Source: Clostridiaceae bacterium
Lineage (GTDB): Bacteria; Bacillota; Clostridia; Lachnospirales; Lachnospiraceae
DNA length: 64,000 nt
Assembly: GCA_902362725.1 (NCBI GenBank)
Contig: CABIXM010000013.1
Span: 14,254 to 78,253 of the forward strand
Direction: 5' to 3'
The notes under the pieces are model-generated. The model made no database searches and was not told the origin of the DNA. It saw only the letters and a list, made by a program, of their open reading frames with translations. The first letter of the stretch is position 1. Each line of letters opens with the position of its first letter. A program made the position numbers and the translations under genes. Shown piece after piece: positions 43,001-50,731 of this stretch.

Positions 43001-46000
43001 CAGGTTTTCCTGCGCTGTGGGAGGCGTGATGCGGTTTGACCCGATGTCGGCCTTTTGTACCGTTACAACAATATCCTGGCTCGTCTTCTTGTAGCCGTTG
43101 CAGGTGGCGGAAAAGCGGAAGATATGCTTGCCTGCGGACAGCTTTTGTGCGGCGAGATTAAATTGATTGCTTGTTGTCGCACCGCCAACGGCTGTCTCTT
43201 TGCCGTCCTCCACCTTGTACCACTGGAAGCTTACAGCGCCGGTGCCCCTCACATTGACAATCAGCGTCCCCGTGCCGCCATAGGTCATGCTCATCTCGGT
43301 GGGATAGTTCATGCTCTGGATGGGGAGCCTGGCCACAGAAACATTGGTCAGCTCCTTGCCGGTAAGGTCGGTTATCCAGGTGGTGCCGCTCTTGAAGGCG
43401 CAGCCCTCCGGCAGCAGGGATGCCAGCGTGACATCTCCGGTGACGGTCAGCTTTGCCGCCGTTTTCCCGTTCAAATCCAGCTTGAGCGGGCTGCCGATGG
43501 TGAGTTCGCCTGCATTTGCCAGCAACTTCACCGTACCGCCGCCGGCTGCCGCGATGGCCGCGTCTACCGTCAGATGGTAGGAAGTGCTGCCGTCCGTCTT
43601 TGTTACCTCAGCGGCATAGCCGCAGTATGGGCAAACATTCCCGCCGGAAGGGTCATCCGGGTGGCTGCACTCCACAACGGTGACGGCAGTATTCGCATTC
43701 ATCTCTGACAGCTTGACCCATGCGCCGTCTTGCTTCTGATAGGCATAGCCCGCTGCCAGCAGGGACTGGTAATCTGCGCCATTCTCGATTTTGATGCTGT
43801 CAAAGGAGCCGCCGGACAGGATCACACGAATACCGCTATTATATCCCAATTTCAGCAGATCCGCGCTACCGCCGGACATGGTCAGCGTTCCCTCCGTGTA
43901 GATGCCGCCGGTGAACGTGCCGCTCGTTACCACGGCTTCGTTCCCGGTAAGGAAGAAAAGCCCAAATCCACGGACGCCAGTTCCGCCGCCTACGCTTCCC
44001 TCCAGGGTGACATTGTCCAGCGTCAGCTTTGCGCCTGTGTGGTCAAATTTTCCAACTTCCACCGCATTAGCGGACTTGGAGACACAGGTGCTTTGCACCT
44101 TGCCGTTTGTTATGGCTACATTGGAGCCGAGGATGCAAAGAAGCGCCTCCTCACGGGATTTGCTCAGGGTGAATCCATTCAGGTCCAGTGTAATATTTTT
44201 GCTGATTTCGATAGGTTCTGCGTTCTCAATCTCCAAAGGCCCCCGCAGCGTGATAGTGTCACCGTCCTGCGCGGCATTCAGCGCGTTTTCCAGACTGGTG
44301 TATCGCTTGCCGCCGGTTTCAAATGCCTCCACCAGCGCTTTGCAGAAGGTGCAGTAACCGGCGCTGTCCACCTTGCCCGCATGGTCGCAGCTTCTGCCGC
44401 AGACACATTTACCGTTCTGATATTGGCAGGTATGCTCGACCACTTTGACGCTTCTACTCTGGATGCTTACTTCGGAAACATTCAAAATTTCACTGTCATC
44501 AGTGTCTGCAAAGGCATATCCCTCCGCCAGCAGAGCCAGAGCCGGCGCGCCGGTATCCACACTGATGCCCCCTTGGAAGGTGCCGCCATGGAGCTGGGTG
44601 TTCCCGACGAACGTCATCTGATGTGTAAACACGCAGTCGCCCTTTACCGTCAGGGTAAACTGGTTATTAAAGTATTCCGCGCTTGTTGTAACGCTGTCTA
44701 ATATCAACACCGCGGGGGCGCTGGTGGCAATGTCATTTATCGTGCCGTTTTTGATGGTAACGCTGTTGTACGGGAAATTTTGCAGATCCAGCGTCTTGAC
44801 CTTGTGGCCCTGCAGATCCAGCGTAATGTCCATTTTGTTCGCCGGCTCGCCGTTCCCCGCTTTCAAGGTTGCGTTAGTATCCCGCACAAAATAAGCGGTT
44901 CCGCCGGAGAACAGAATGAACCCAACATCAGGGTTATCGCCTTCAAACGTATAGGGGATACCGTTGCGAATAAAGAGCACATCCTTGCTGCACGGTTCGC
45001 CGCACTGTTGGCATTTGCCCTCGTTGGTGTATTTTTCATGGGGGCAGGTGTTAAAGGTAACAGGGACAGTGTTTGTATCTAGGGTATAGCTCTGATAGGA
45101 CAGCTTGCAGTAGACCTGGCCGCTGTACTCCCAGTTCTTGCCCGCCGTTGTGGTCAGGTCGGATGGGGTCAGGGTGATTCTATTGCTGCCGCTGCCTGTG
45201 CCTGTAAATTCCTTTCCGTTCACATACCACTGATAGGTGATATTACCACTCGTACCGCCTTCCAGCTGGGCCCTTACCCAGACATCCGCCTTAAATTGCC
45301 CATCGCCTTTCTTATCGCTGACCTGCGGCTGCGTTCTTATGGTAATGGGGTTTCTGGGCGCGGCGGCGACGGTGACCGTTGCGGTGGCGGTCGCCCTAGC
45401 GGGAGAGACACCATTTTCGCTGTCTGCGGTCAGCTTCAGCTTATAGCTGCCCTCCTTGACGGTGCTGTCGGCGGTAACGGTGATGGTCTGGTTGTCAGCG
45501 GATTTTTCCGCCGTCAGACCGGTGTGCGCGCCATCCCATTCCACGTTCAGGGTATTCATCTTGACCTTGCTGCCGTTCACGGAGAAGGTCGCCGTCTGAC
45601 GGCCCAAGCCTTCCTGCAGGGTTCCCTGCTGCGGACCGACAATCAGGCTTGCGCGGGGCGCCATCTGGGCGATGTAGATGGTCTTGACGCCCTCGTCTCT
45701 TTTCGTATCGTCCGCTGTGCCGACCGACATATCGTCTGTTTTTGCATTCTGATTTTCCGAATACAGAATGGTCAGCTTGCTGTTGATGTTTCGGGCGTTT
45801 CCATACTGACTATTCGAAATCGCACCATATTTTCCGGTGGCGTAAAGGGTTCCTCCGTTCATGGTCAGGGATGCAGTGTCAATACCGTAACCGGAATTTA
45901 GATTCAGCGTTCCATTCTCAATCACGATGGTTTTAGCGCTCAAGCCGTTCCGACCGCCGTTGGTGGTTATCTTTGCCCCGTCTTTTATGGTAAGCGTCCC

Positions 46001-46951
46001 GCCGGCGGTGTCGCTCCAACTGCCGTCCTCAATACCACCTTTCCCTTTAGGAACATTGACCGTCAGACTGCCGCTTCCCTGAATGGTCAGATTGGCGGAA
46101 TACATATCCAGAGCGGCGGTATATGCGGTATCGGCAATCGTAAGGGTATTCTCGCCTTTCAGCGTGATTGTTGTGTCGCCCTTCACCGTCACCGGGGTAG
46201 TTATGGTCCGGTTCTCCCAGGTAACATTGCCGGAGATGGTTTCTTCAGTGCTTGCCGCAGCTGCCATCAGGGGCGTTGCCTGCTCTGTTCCCTTGCAGGC
46301 AGAGAGGTCTGCATCTTCCGCAGCGCAGACCGGACAGTCGGGATTGACCGCCCCCTGCTCACAGTGGGTCTCGCAGATGCACTCCGCCGGAGCATTCCCG
46401 GACACGGCGGACACAAGCCCGCTGTCCTGGGAATTGCACTGCTCACAGGTATACCCACAGGGCGTCCCCTCTGTGGCCGGAATGTAGCCGCAGCTATCGT
46501 TATGCTCGCCGCGTTCATGAGGACAGCTTAATTCTTTTGTGATACAGCCGCTTTCCTCACTGCATGCGTGGGTGCACGCGGTCGGCTGGGCCTCCTCTGC
46601 TTCAGATAGGGTCGCCGTATTTTCCGATATGCTTTCTTCCAAAACAGGATAACAGCTTTCGTCATGCTCATGGACACACTTCTTCACAAGGGTGTAGCAA
46701 TCCTCAGTATCCCCCAGGGGATCTTCTCTGTCGGCTTCGCCGCCATTCACCTTATGCTCATGTTCATAGGCTGCCCCTTCGGTTCCTTCCGTATATCCGC
46801 AGTCCTCTGTATGTTCCGGGTGATGCTCACACAAGCCCGTATGGACAGCGGACACACCCGCTTCCACCGCAGATGCCGGAACGCCCGGCATCGTAAAAAT
46901 CATTGCCGCCGCCAGTAAAAATGCGGCCGGCCGTTTCCATTTCCATTTCAT
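40031..46951 (-). CDS. Giant SLH-domain surface protein with Ig-like repeats and choline-binding-type tail
   Basis: 2306 aa. Signal peptide (KWKWKRPAAFLLAAAMIF, cleaved after about residue 28), then a ~190-residue Cys/His/Glu-rich region (repeated CxH and ExxxC patterns). A long stretch (~220-1000) of parallel-beta-type and carbohydrate-binding-like repeats follows, with small CxxCG metal-type knuckles (CPHE ... CQQCGEPC). Ig-like, YDG and MBG-type modules run to ~1745. Next come a Gly/Ser linker (41575-41710), a Lys/Pro/Asp linker, a beta module, three SLH domains (~2040-2220) and two WYW/YYF cell-wall repeats at the end. ATG 46951 is 9 nt from GAGGAGG. Adhesin or scaffold function is inferred. 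Confidence 0.88.
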   Translation of the reverse strand: MKWKWKRPAAFLLAAAMIFTMPGVPASAVEAGVSAVHTGLCEHHPEHTEDCGYTEGTEGAAYEHEHKVNGGEADREDPLGDTEDCYTLVKKCVHEHDESCYPVLEESISENTATLSEAEEAQPTACTHACSEESGCITKELSCPHERGEHNDSCGYIPATEGTPCGYTCEQCNSQDSGLVSAVSGNAPAECICETHCEQGAVNPDCPVCAAEDADLSACKGTEQATPLMAAAASTEETISGNVTWENRTITTPVTVKGDTTITLKGENTLTIADTAYTAALDMYSANLTIQGSGSLTVNVPKGKGGIEDGSWSDTAGGTLTIKDGAKITTNGGRNGLSAKTIVIENGTLNLNSGYGIDTASLTMNGGTLYATGKYGAISNSQYGNARNINSKLTILYSENQNAKTDDMSVGTADDTKRDEGVKTIYIAQMAPRASLIVGPQQGTLQEGLGRQTATFSVNGSKVKMNTLNVEWDGAHTGLTAEKSADNQTITVTADSTVKEGSYKLKLTADSENGVSPARATATATVTVAAAPRNPITIRTQPQVSDKKGDGQFKADVWVRAQLEGGTSGNITYQWYVNGKEFTGTGSGSNRITLTPSDLTTTAGKNWEYSGQVYCKLSYQSYTLDTNTVPVTFNTCPHEKYTNEGKCQQCGEPCSKDVLFIRNGIPYTFEGDNPDVGFILFSGGTAYFVRDTNATLKAGNGEPANKMDITLDLQGHKVKTLDLQNFPYNSVTIKNGTINDIATSAPAVLILDSVTTSAEYFNNQFTLTVKGDCVFTHQMTFVGNTQLHGGTFQGGISVDTGAPALALLAEGYAFADTDDSEILNVSEVSIQSRSVKVVEHTCQYQNGKCVCGRSCDHAGKVDSAGYCTFCKALVEAFETGGKRYTSLENALNAAQDGDTITLRGPLEIENAEPIEISKNITLDLNGFTLSKSREEALLCILGSNVAITNGKVQSTCVSKSANAVEVGKFDHTGAKLTLDNVTLEGSVGGGTGVRGFGLFFLTGNEAVVTSGTFTGGIYTEGTLTMSGGSADLLKLGYNSGIRVILSGGSFDSIKIENGADYQSLLAAGYAYQKQDGAWVKLSEMNANTAVTVVECSHPDDPSGGNVCPYCGYAAEVTKTDGSTSYHLTVDAAIAAAGGGTVKLLANAGELTIGSPLKLDLNGKTAAKLTVTGDVTLASLLPEGCAFKSGTTWITDLTGKELTNVSVARLPIQSMNYPTEMSMTYGGTGTLIVNVRGTGAVSFQWYKVEDGKETAVGGATTSNQFNLAAQKLSAGKHIFRFSATCNGYKKTSQDIVVTVQKADIGSNRITPPTAQENLTYTGQAQALITAGSVTSGGTMQYSLTENGTYSQDIPVGTDAGAYTVWYRVIGDANHNDTTPASVAVSIGKKPLTLSGVTAASKPYDGTTNADISSVTFDKVTLNRGTDYTVTASFDDAGVGSGKSITATVTLLGQTAKNYALEQSSFMTTGSITKAAAPDFTKETALVIVNGHEKTYTVTLPALPTLETPKEYGAPTYELGEIKLNDGYYTSGAKVENGELTLPIQKNDVKTTGSVGTVTVVIKSANYEDITLTVNVNATNKLVSTVTAPTVNTLTYNGAEQALVTAGKTTGGTMLYRLGDSEWSEQIPTAKNAGEYTVWYKVQGNAEYADVAEQNVTVTVAKKAVTVTALDKSAYTGSTAPDLRSPEADKDYKVEGLVGADTLSGTVTLTYAQTPDMSKPGKTAINIAGTLSNDNYEITYVSGTLTVSDRPSSGDGGSSSGGSSSGGGSSSGGSSGGGGSSSGGSSSGDSGNSGNASQPDTGKPNKPDKPDKPNKPGKPDKPDSPVTRETKPVKPDKNGNVSVDNSSVQSAIGKAKQDAKKNGIAENGIAVTVPITPAAGQTSFNVTIKAQTLDLLVKENVRQFTVATDHLVSVNIGLDTLKQLDTASAGGDIILRADKVDALRSTEAKAAIETRPAYDLSLVYLSGGKETPITNLNGHTVSVRLPYTPAKEEAAGNLYAVYVDDAGKVEWITKSSYNANLKAVVFETGHFSVYGVGYKNPAPAFTDIHNHWAADNILFAASRGLLSGTSDTTFSPGTGMTRGMFVTALGRLAGINPDSYQTGKFNDVKADAYYAPYVNWAAQTGIVGGVTATTFAPDTNINREQMAVIMANYAKKLGYDLPKTLQAVTFADNAKISSWAKDAVKSMQQAGILAGKNGNKFDPKGTATRAEVATALRRFVEIVIDPQAANGWQQNDSGQWNYYRNGEPVKGWLSDEQKWYWLDKTTGMMFAGGWKQIDGKWYYFYPDGTMAVNTTIDGYTIGSDGTRK

Positions 46952-46952
46952 T

Positions 46953-47327
46953 TTATTCATCCTCCTCACGTTGTTCGTTCCTTCTCGTTGTTTTCTGAAG
47001 CAGCCGGGATACTGCCTCCCGCAGCTGATATTCCGTCACAGGCTTCACCAAAAAGGTGTCCACCTGCAGCCTGCGGCTTTGGGGTTCAAACTCTGCCTGG
47101 TCGCTAATCCACAGGAGAGGGACATCCCTGTTGTACCCTCGTATGCTCATGCAGAAATTCATCCCCCTGGCTCCGTCCTCCATGACCACCACAGCATCAT
47201 AAGGCCCATCCCGCTGCATGGCATAGGTACAAAACACACCATTATCAAAGCGGTCTACTTTGCCCAGCTTCATCAGCAAAGCGGTTTCTTTTTCTTTCTG
47301 GCTATAACTGCATAGCGCAATTCGCAT
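46953..47327 (-). CDS. Degenerate receiver-domain protein (pseudo-receiver 2)
   Basis: 124 aa, only a CheY-like fold and a basic/acidic tail (KTTRRNEQREEDE). The first strand is MRIALCSYS, lacking the acidic pair. The third strand reads AVVVMEDGARG, where the phospho-acceptor Asp is displaced or replaced. The switch Thr/Ser and conserved Lys survive in LLWIS and FLVKPVTEYQL. No output domain. It lies immediately upstream of the giant surface-protein gene, which starts 1 nt after this stop with its ribosome site inside this gene. It overlaps pseudo-receiver 1 by 26 nt. It probably acts by protein binding; partner unknown. Confidence 0.75.
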   Translation of the reverse strand: MRIALCSYSQKEKETALLMKLGKVDRFDNGVFCTYAMQRDGPYDAVVVMEDGARGMNFCMSIRGYNRDVPLLWISDQAEFEPQSRRLQVDTFLVKPVTEYQLREAVSRLLQKTTRRNEQREEDE

Positions 47328-47691
47328 TTTCGCACCTCCATTTCATGATGGGTTTTATCGCCTCATATAGTTCCTGATCGGAGCAGTCTGCCGGAAGAAA
47401 CACAGGGATACGCAGGTGATACGCGATCAGGGCGAAGTTTTCATCATCGCTCCACCAGACAAGCGGTGTTTCCGGTGCCAGCCGCTTCGCCTGTATGACC
47501 GCCTCCAGTCCCTTTGCCCCGGTCATGGCGATGACAACCGCATGGTAGCGGCTCCGCCGCAGCGCCTGAGCAAGCTGGTTCTCATTCCACAATTCGTCAA
47601 TCGCAAGCTGCCCATCCCCATCAAAAAGGGAGCGCAGCCTGCTTTCAAACCATTCCACATTTCTCAGCTCCGTACAAAGTGCGATTTTCAT
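47302..47691 (-). CDS. Degenerate receiver-domain protein (pseudo-receiver 1)
   Basis: 129 aa with CheY-like secondary structure: MKIALCTELRN (no acidic pair), YHAVVIAMTGAKGLEAV (Ala/Met where Asp is expected), PLVWWSDDENF and PVFLPADCSDQELYEAI (conserved Lys lost). It resembles its downstream neighbour in layout (MxIALC start, WWS/WIS strand), so the two are probably old duplicates. AGGAGG lies in the 3' leader 6-7 nt from the ATG. First gene of the minus-strand operon that ends with the giant surface protein, divergent from the LytTR regulator. Phosphorylation-independent signalling is the likely mode. Confidence 0.7.
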   Translation of the reverse strand: MKIALCTELRNVEWFESRLRSLFDGDGQLAIDELWNENQLAQALRRSRYHAVVIAMTGAKGLEAVIQAKRLAPETPLVWWSDDENFALIAYHLRIPVFLPADCSDQELYEAIKPIMKWRCENANCAMQL

Positions 47692-47708
47692 GCTGAGCCT
47701 CCTTTCCT

Positions 47709-47873
47709 GAAAAAAATAAAAAAAGAATCCTGCTCGCAGGATTCTCCGCCTGCGGCGGGTCGCTTCTGCGACATACTTCCTAACCGCCGCAGTGCGATCC
47801 TCGCGGAGCGTTTTATGTGATAGGAATTTCCTATCACATAAAAAAACCAGACCTTCTCATCGGAAAGTCTGGT
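47709..47873. repeat. Cluster of four inverted repeats between divergent operons
   Basis: (a) AGAATCCTGC/GCAGGATTCT (47724-47745), with an A-rich tract on its left that reads as a U-run on the minus strand, so it is terminator-like there. (b) CTGCGGCGG/CCGCCGCAG (47750-47792) enclosing GTCGC-TTCT-GCGAC. (c) A perfect 33-bp palindrome with 16-nt arms TTTTATGTGATAGGAA (47811-47843). (d) ACCAGAC/GTCTGGT (47846-47873), followed on the minus strand by seven T. It could be a structured leader/attenuator of the surface-protein operon or a MITE-like insertion. With the next features it fills the 322-bp gene-free gap. Confidence 0.65.
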
Positions 47874-47900
47874 AGTATAATTAGGATAGCATCTTGTCAA
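47874..47900 (-). promoter_or_regulatory. Possible promoter of surface-protein operon
   Basis: Minus strand TTGACA (47895-47900) and TATACT (47874-47879) with a short 15-bp spacer. Activator help would be expected. The start point would fall inside inverted repeat (d), so the assignment is tentative. Confidence 0.35.
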
Positions 47901-47919
47901 GAGAAATGCAACCGACTTT

Positions 47920-47951
47920 GTTTAAGACGCAGGTTTCCTGTTTAAGACGCA
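47920..47951. promoter_or_regulatory. Direct repeat, probable LytTR regulator binding site
   Basis: GTTTAAGACGCA occurs at 47920-47931 and again at 47940-47951, a 20-bp period. LytTR regulators (AgrA, ComE) bind two direct repeats about two helical turns apart. The pair lies between the two divergent promoters and before the LytTR gene. A TATACT at 47975-47980 is a suitable -10 for the regulator gene, with a poor -35. Confidence 0.55.
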
Positions 47952-48013
47952 AGTTTTTTCCTGCGGTTTTATGTTATACTAATATTGGATGATTGTGCAA
48001 AGGAGATGGCGCG

Positions 48014-48742
48014 ATGCAGATTGCGATTGTGGATGACAGAGCAGAGGACAGAGAAGAACTGTCTGCCTGCCTGGAAAATTATATGAAAAAGCATCAGCTG
48101 GACTATACGCTGACAGAATTTGAGGACGGAGAGAATTTTCTGAAAGCTGCTGCCCAGGTCAATTTTCAGCTTGTCTTTATGGACATCTATATGGAGAACA
48201 TGGATGGAATTGAAGCCGCCAGAAGGCTGCGCCAGAAAAACAGGCTCTGTAAGATCGTTTTTCTGACCATTACAGAAGATTATGCCCGGATGGGGTACAG
48301 CCTGTCCGCCAGCTATTATCTGCTGAAGCCGCTTTCGCTCCATCAGGCAGATTTTGAAGAAGCGATGGAGCTGTGCCAGCTAAAACCGCCCTATGAAGTG
48401 ATGACACTTTCGGTTATGGCTGACCGTCAAAAGCTGGAACTTCCCACAGAGAAAATTCTATACATAGATTATCAAAACCGTATGACACGGATTCATACGG
48501 CGGAACGCGTGATACCGGTAAGCGGAGGTTTTCAGGAGGTCACTGCCGCATTGCAGAAGGACAAGCGTTTTTTGCCCTGCTACCGGGGCGTTCTAATCAA
48601 CATGGATTATATCAGCCAGGTTGACAGTCAGACCTTCCGTTTGATAAACGGGGAGAATCTTCCGATTGCCCTCCGCAATGGAAAACAGCTGCGGGAAACC
48701 TACCGTCAATATGTTTTCCCTGGAATGGTGGGTATCGTATGA
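48014..48742 (+). CDS. LytTR-family response regulator
   Basis: 242 aa. Receiver domain with Asp7/Asp8 (AIVDD), phospho-acceptor Asp57 (VFMDIYMENMDG), Thr85 and Lys105 (YYLLKPL). A LytTR DNA-binding domain follows (~145-235: KILYIDYQNRMTRIHT, RFLPCYRGVLINMDYI and the FRLINGENLPIALRNGKQLR region as landmarks). ATG 48014 has AAGGAGATG upstream; the in-frame ATG at 47993 is less likely. It overlaps the next gene by ATGA. It is expected to be phosphorylated by the GHKL kinase two genes on, and to bind the direct repeat just upstream. Confidence 0.92.
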   Translation: MQIAIVDDRAEDREELSACLENYMKKHQLDYTLTEFEDGENFLKAAAQVNFQLVFMDIYMENMDGIEAARRLRQKNRLCKIVFLTITEDYARMGYSLSASYYLLKPLSLHQADFEEAMELCQLKPPYEVMTLSVMADRQKLELPTEKILYIDYQNRMTRIHTAERVIPVSGGFQEVTAALQKDKRFLPCYRGVLINMDYISQVDSQTFRLINGENLPIALRNGKQLRETYRQYVFPGMVGIV

Positions 48743-50730
48743 GAATGAAGCAAATACACAGGCGTATTCTGGGGGGCTGTCTGGCCTCCCTCCTCTGCTT
48801 CACCGGCAGCATCCCCGCATTTGCCGCTGAAACTGCAACCCCAGCCAATGCCGATGAAAGAAGGGAGAATCCGCCGGGTTTAGAAAGTGAGGCTTCGGAG
48901 ACACTGGAGATCGGAACCCCGGAAGAACCGGAAGCATCGGAAGAAGTATCCCTCGTCCTTGTCACAGAAATACAAAAGGAAGACGAACTGCTCTCCCTGC
49001 CGGATTTCACCCTGCCCCTTAGAGCCACACCGTCTGATGATGACCTGGAGGAAATTTATCAGCTGGCCCTTCCGTATCAAACTGTTTGCGCCACTGTAAC
49101 AGCAGGTGAAGAAATCCGGCAGGAAACATTTTCTGTCGCATGGGATTTTTCGGCCATTGACCAGACCACTCCGGGCGAATATGCCGCAGCAGGCCGGATT
49201 GAACTGCCGGAGGGGTATTCCTTTGGTGAAGCTGTCTTGCAGGAGCTTCAGATTTCCGTCCGGGTGGAAGAAATGCCGCCTGCTGTCATTACTTCCATAG
49301 AGCAATGGTATCCTTATACAAATGCATTTGCGCTCCCACAGGGCAGCGAAGTTGAAGCGCTGGAAAAATTATTCGCCGCCTCCCCGTATTATCTGGAATG
49401 CTATGCGGAAAATGGAACCAGCTACACCGCTGTGGTGGAATGGGATTTTTCCGGTATTGATCTGAATACTGTGGGATTGTACCATGCAGCAGGAAGGCTG
49501 ACCGCGCCGGAAAATACCATATTTGCAGAGCGTGTCGATTTTCCTGAAATTTCAATTCCTGTTTCTGTTCAGGCTTCGGATAGACCAGACATTAACTGTT
49601 TTCTGGCCGCCAGAGGAAACCTTCATTTTCCCTGGGTCACACCGCCGGGAGAGCTGGATAAGATCAGCGTATGGCTGTCCGAAAACAACGGTTCATGGAA
49701 CCGTCTGGAAAGTGGCGTTTATGTGGGTCAGGAAATGCTCTCGATTGCCACCCGTCTGCTGACACCGGGCAGCAGTTACCGCCTTCAGGTTGATTATGAC
49801 GGCGGACAGACCGGCATCCTGTCCTTTACCTACGCAGATGAAATTGTCCTTGAAGGGTATCATGAAGGCGACCGGGATGGAGGGGATGCAGGCGGAAATC
49901 CACCTGATACCATCATTCAGCCGCCTCCTGAGGATACCGACGATCAGGATGACGGTTTCGCAGACAGGCCCTCCACAAAGCCTTTAAGATCGCCTGCAAC
50001 AAATGGCGGTGGGATAGATTCCGATGATTCTGGAAAAGCACCTTCGGTCAGCGGAGAAAATGATTCTGCGGATCACAAGCCTTCCGAGCCATCCCGGGTT
50101 GGAAAGGATGATTCCATAGATATCGATAAAGACGATTTCCCATCGGAACAGGCAAACGGTGATACAGAGGAAGATGCGGATTCCAAAAACTCCGCTTTTT
50201 CAGAATTCTTCGATGAAACCACTGACCGGATTTCCGGCACACGCTTTTTGATGATGCTGCAGACAGGAGAGCAAAGAGCCGTCTTTTCCAAACAGGGAAT
50301 CACCATCAGCATACCCAAAGACGCCTTGCCGGAAGGTATCCAAAACGAAGATCAGATTGAAGTCATCATCCAAAAGGATACGGATGGCGGTTTTTCTTTT
50401 TCGTTTTCCATCAATGGAACTGCACTCAACTCCCTGCCGGATGTTTCTGTCATGCTGCCCTATCCAAATGACCCGGCAGCCGGCACATGGTTCCTTTGTG
50501 ATGAAAGCGGCGTGGAAGCTCCCATGATCGGCTATGACGATACGGCGAAAGCCGCTTCCTTTCAGATCAGCCATACAGGGACTTACACCATTGTGGGAAA
50601 GGAAGATACCGCTTCCCTGGCACAGGCTGCCGACACAGAGCACAGCTGGTCGCCCATATTCTTTTTGATTCCGGCCTGTCTGCTTCTTCTGTCTGCCGGT
50701 GTGTTTTTCCTAAGGAGGAGGCGAAAATAA
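48739..50730 (+). CDS. Membrane-anchored extracellular protein with Ig-like modules, TCS-linked
   Basis: 663 aa. Signal peptide (RRILGGCLASLLCFTGSIPAFA), then two tandem Ig-like modules, each containing a WDFSxID ... G-Y-AAGR pattern (residues ~105-165 and ~215-280), a third beta domain and an acidic Asp/Ser/Pro-rich linker (~375-495). A beta module follows (FSKQGITISIPKDALPEG ... VMLPYP ... HTGTYTIVG), then a C-terminal helix and RRRRK anchor. No LPXTG. Sandwiched between regulator (4-nt overlap) and kinase (1-nt gap), so it is probably an extracellular sensor partner. Its last beta module resembles that before the SLH domains of the giant protein. Confidence 0.82.
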   Translation: MRMKQIHRRILGGCLASLLCFTGSIPAFAAETATPANADERRENPPGLESEASETLEIGTPEEPEASEEVSLVLVTEIQKEDELLSLPDFTLPLRATPSDDDLEEIYQLALPYQTVCATVTAGEEIRQETFSVAWDFSAIDQTTPGEYAAAGRIELPEGYSFGEAVLQELQISVRVEEMPPAVITSIEQWYPYTNAFALPQGSEVEALEKLFAASPYYLECYAENGTSYTAVVEWDFSGIDLNTVGLYHAAGRLTAPENTIFAERVDFPEISIPVSVQASDRPDINCFLAARGNLHFPWVTPPGELDKISVWLSENNGSWNRLESGVYVGQEMLSIATRLLTPGSSYRLQVDYDGGQTGILSFTYADEIVLEGYHEGDRDGGDAGGNPPDTIIQPPPEDTDDQDDGFADRPSTKPLRSPATNGGGIDSDDSGKAPSVSGENDSADHKPSEPSRVGKDDSIDIDKDDFPSEQANGDTEEDADSKNSAFSEFFDETTDRISGTRFLMMLQTGEQRAVFSKQGITISIPKDALPEGIQNEDQIEVIIQKDTDGGFSFSFSINGTALNSLPDVSVMLPYPNDPAAGTWFLCDESGVEAPMIGYDDTAKAASFQISHTGTYTIVGKEDTASLAQAADTEHSWSPIFFLIPACLLLLSAGVFFLRRRRK

Positions 50731-50731
50731 G

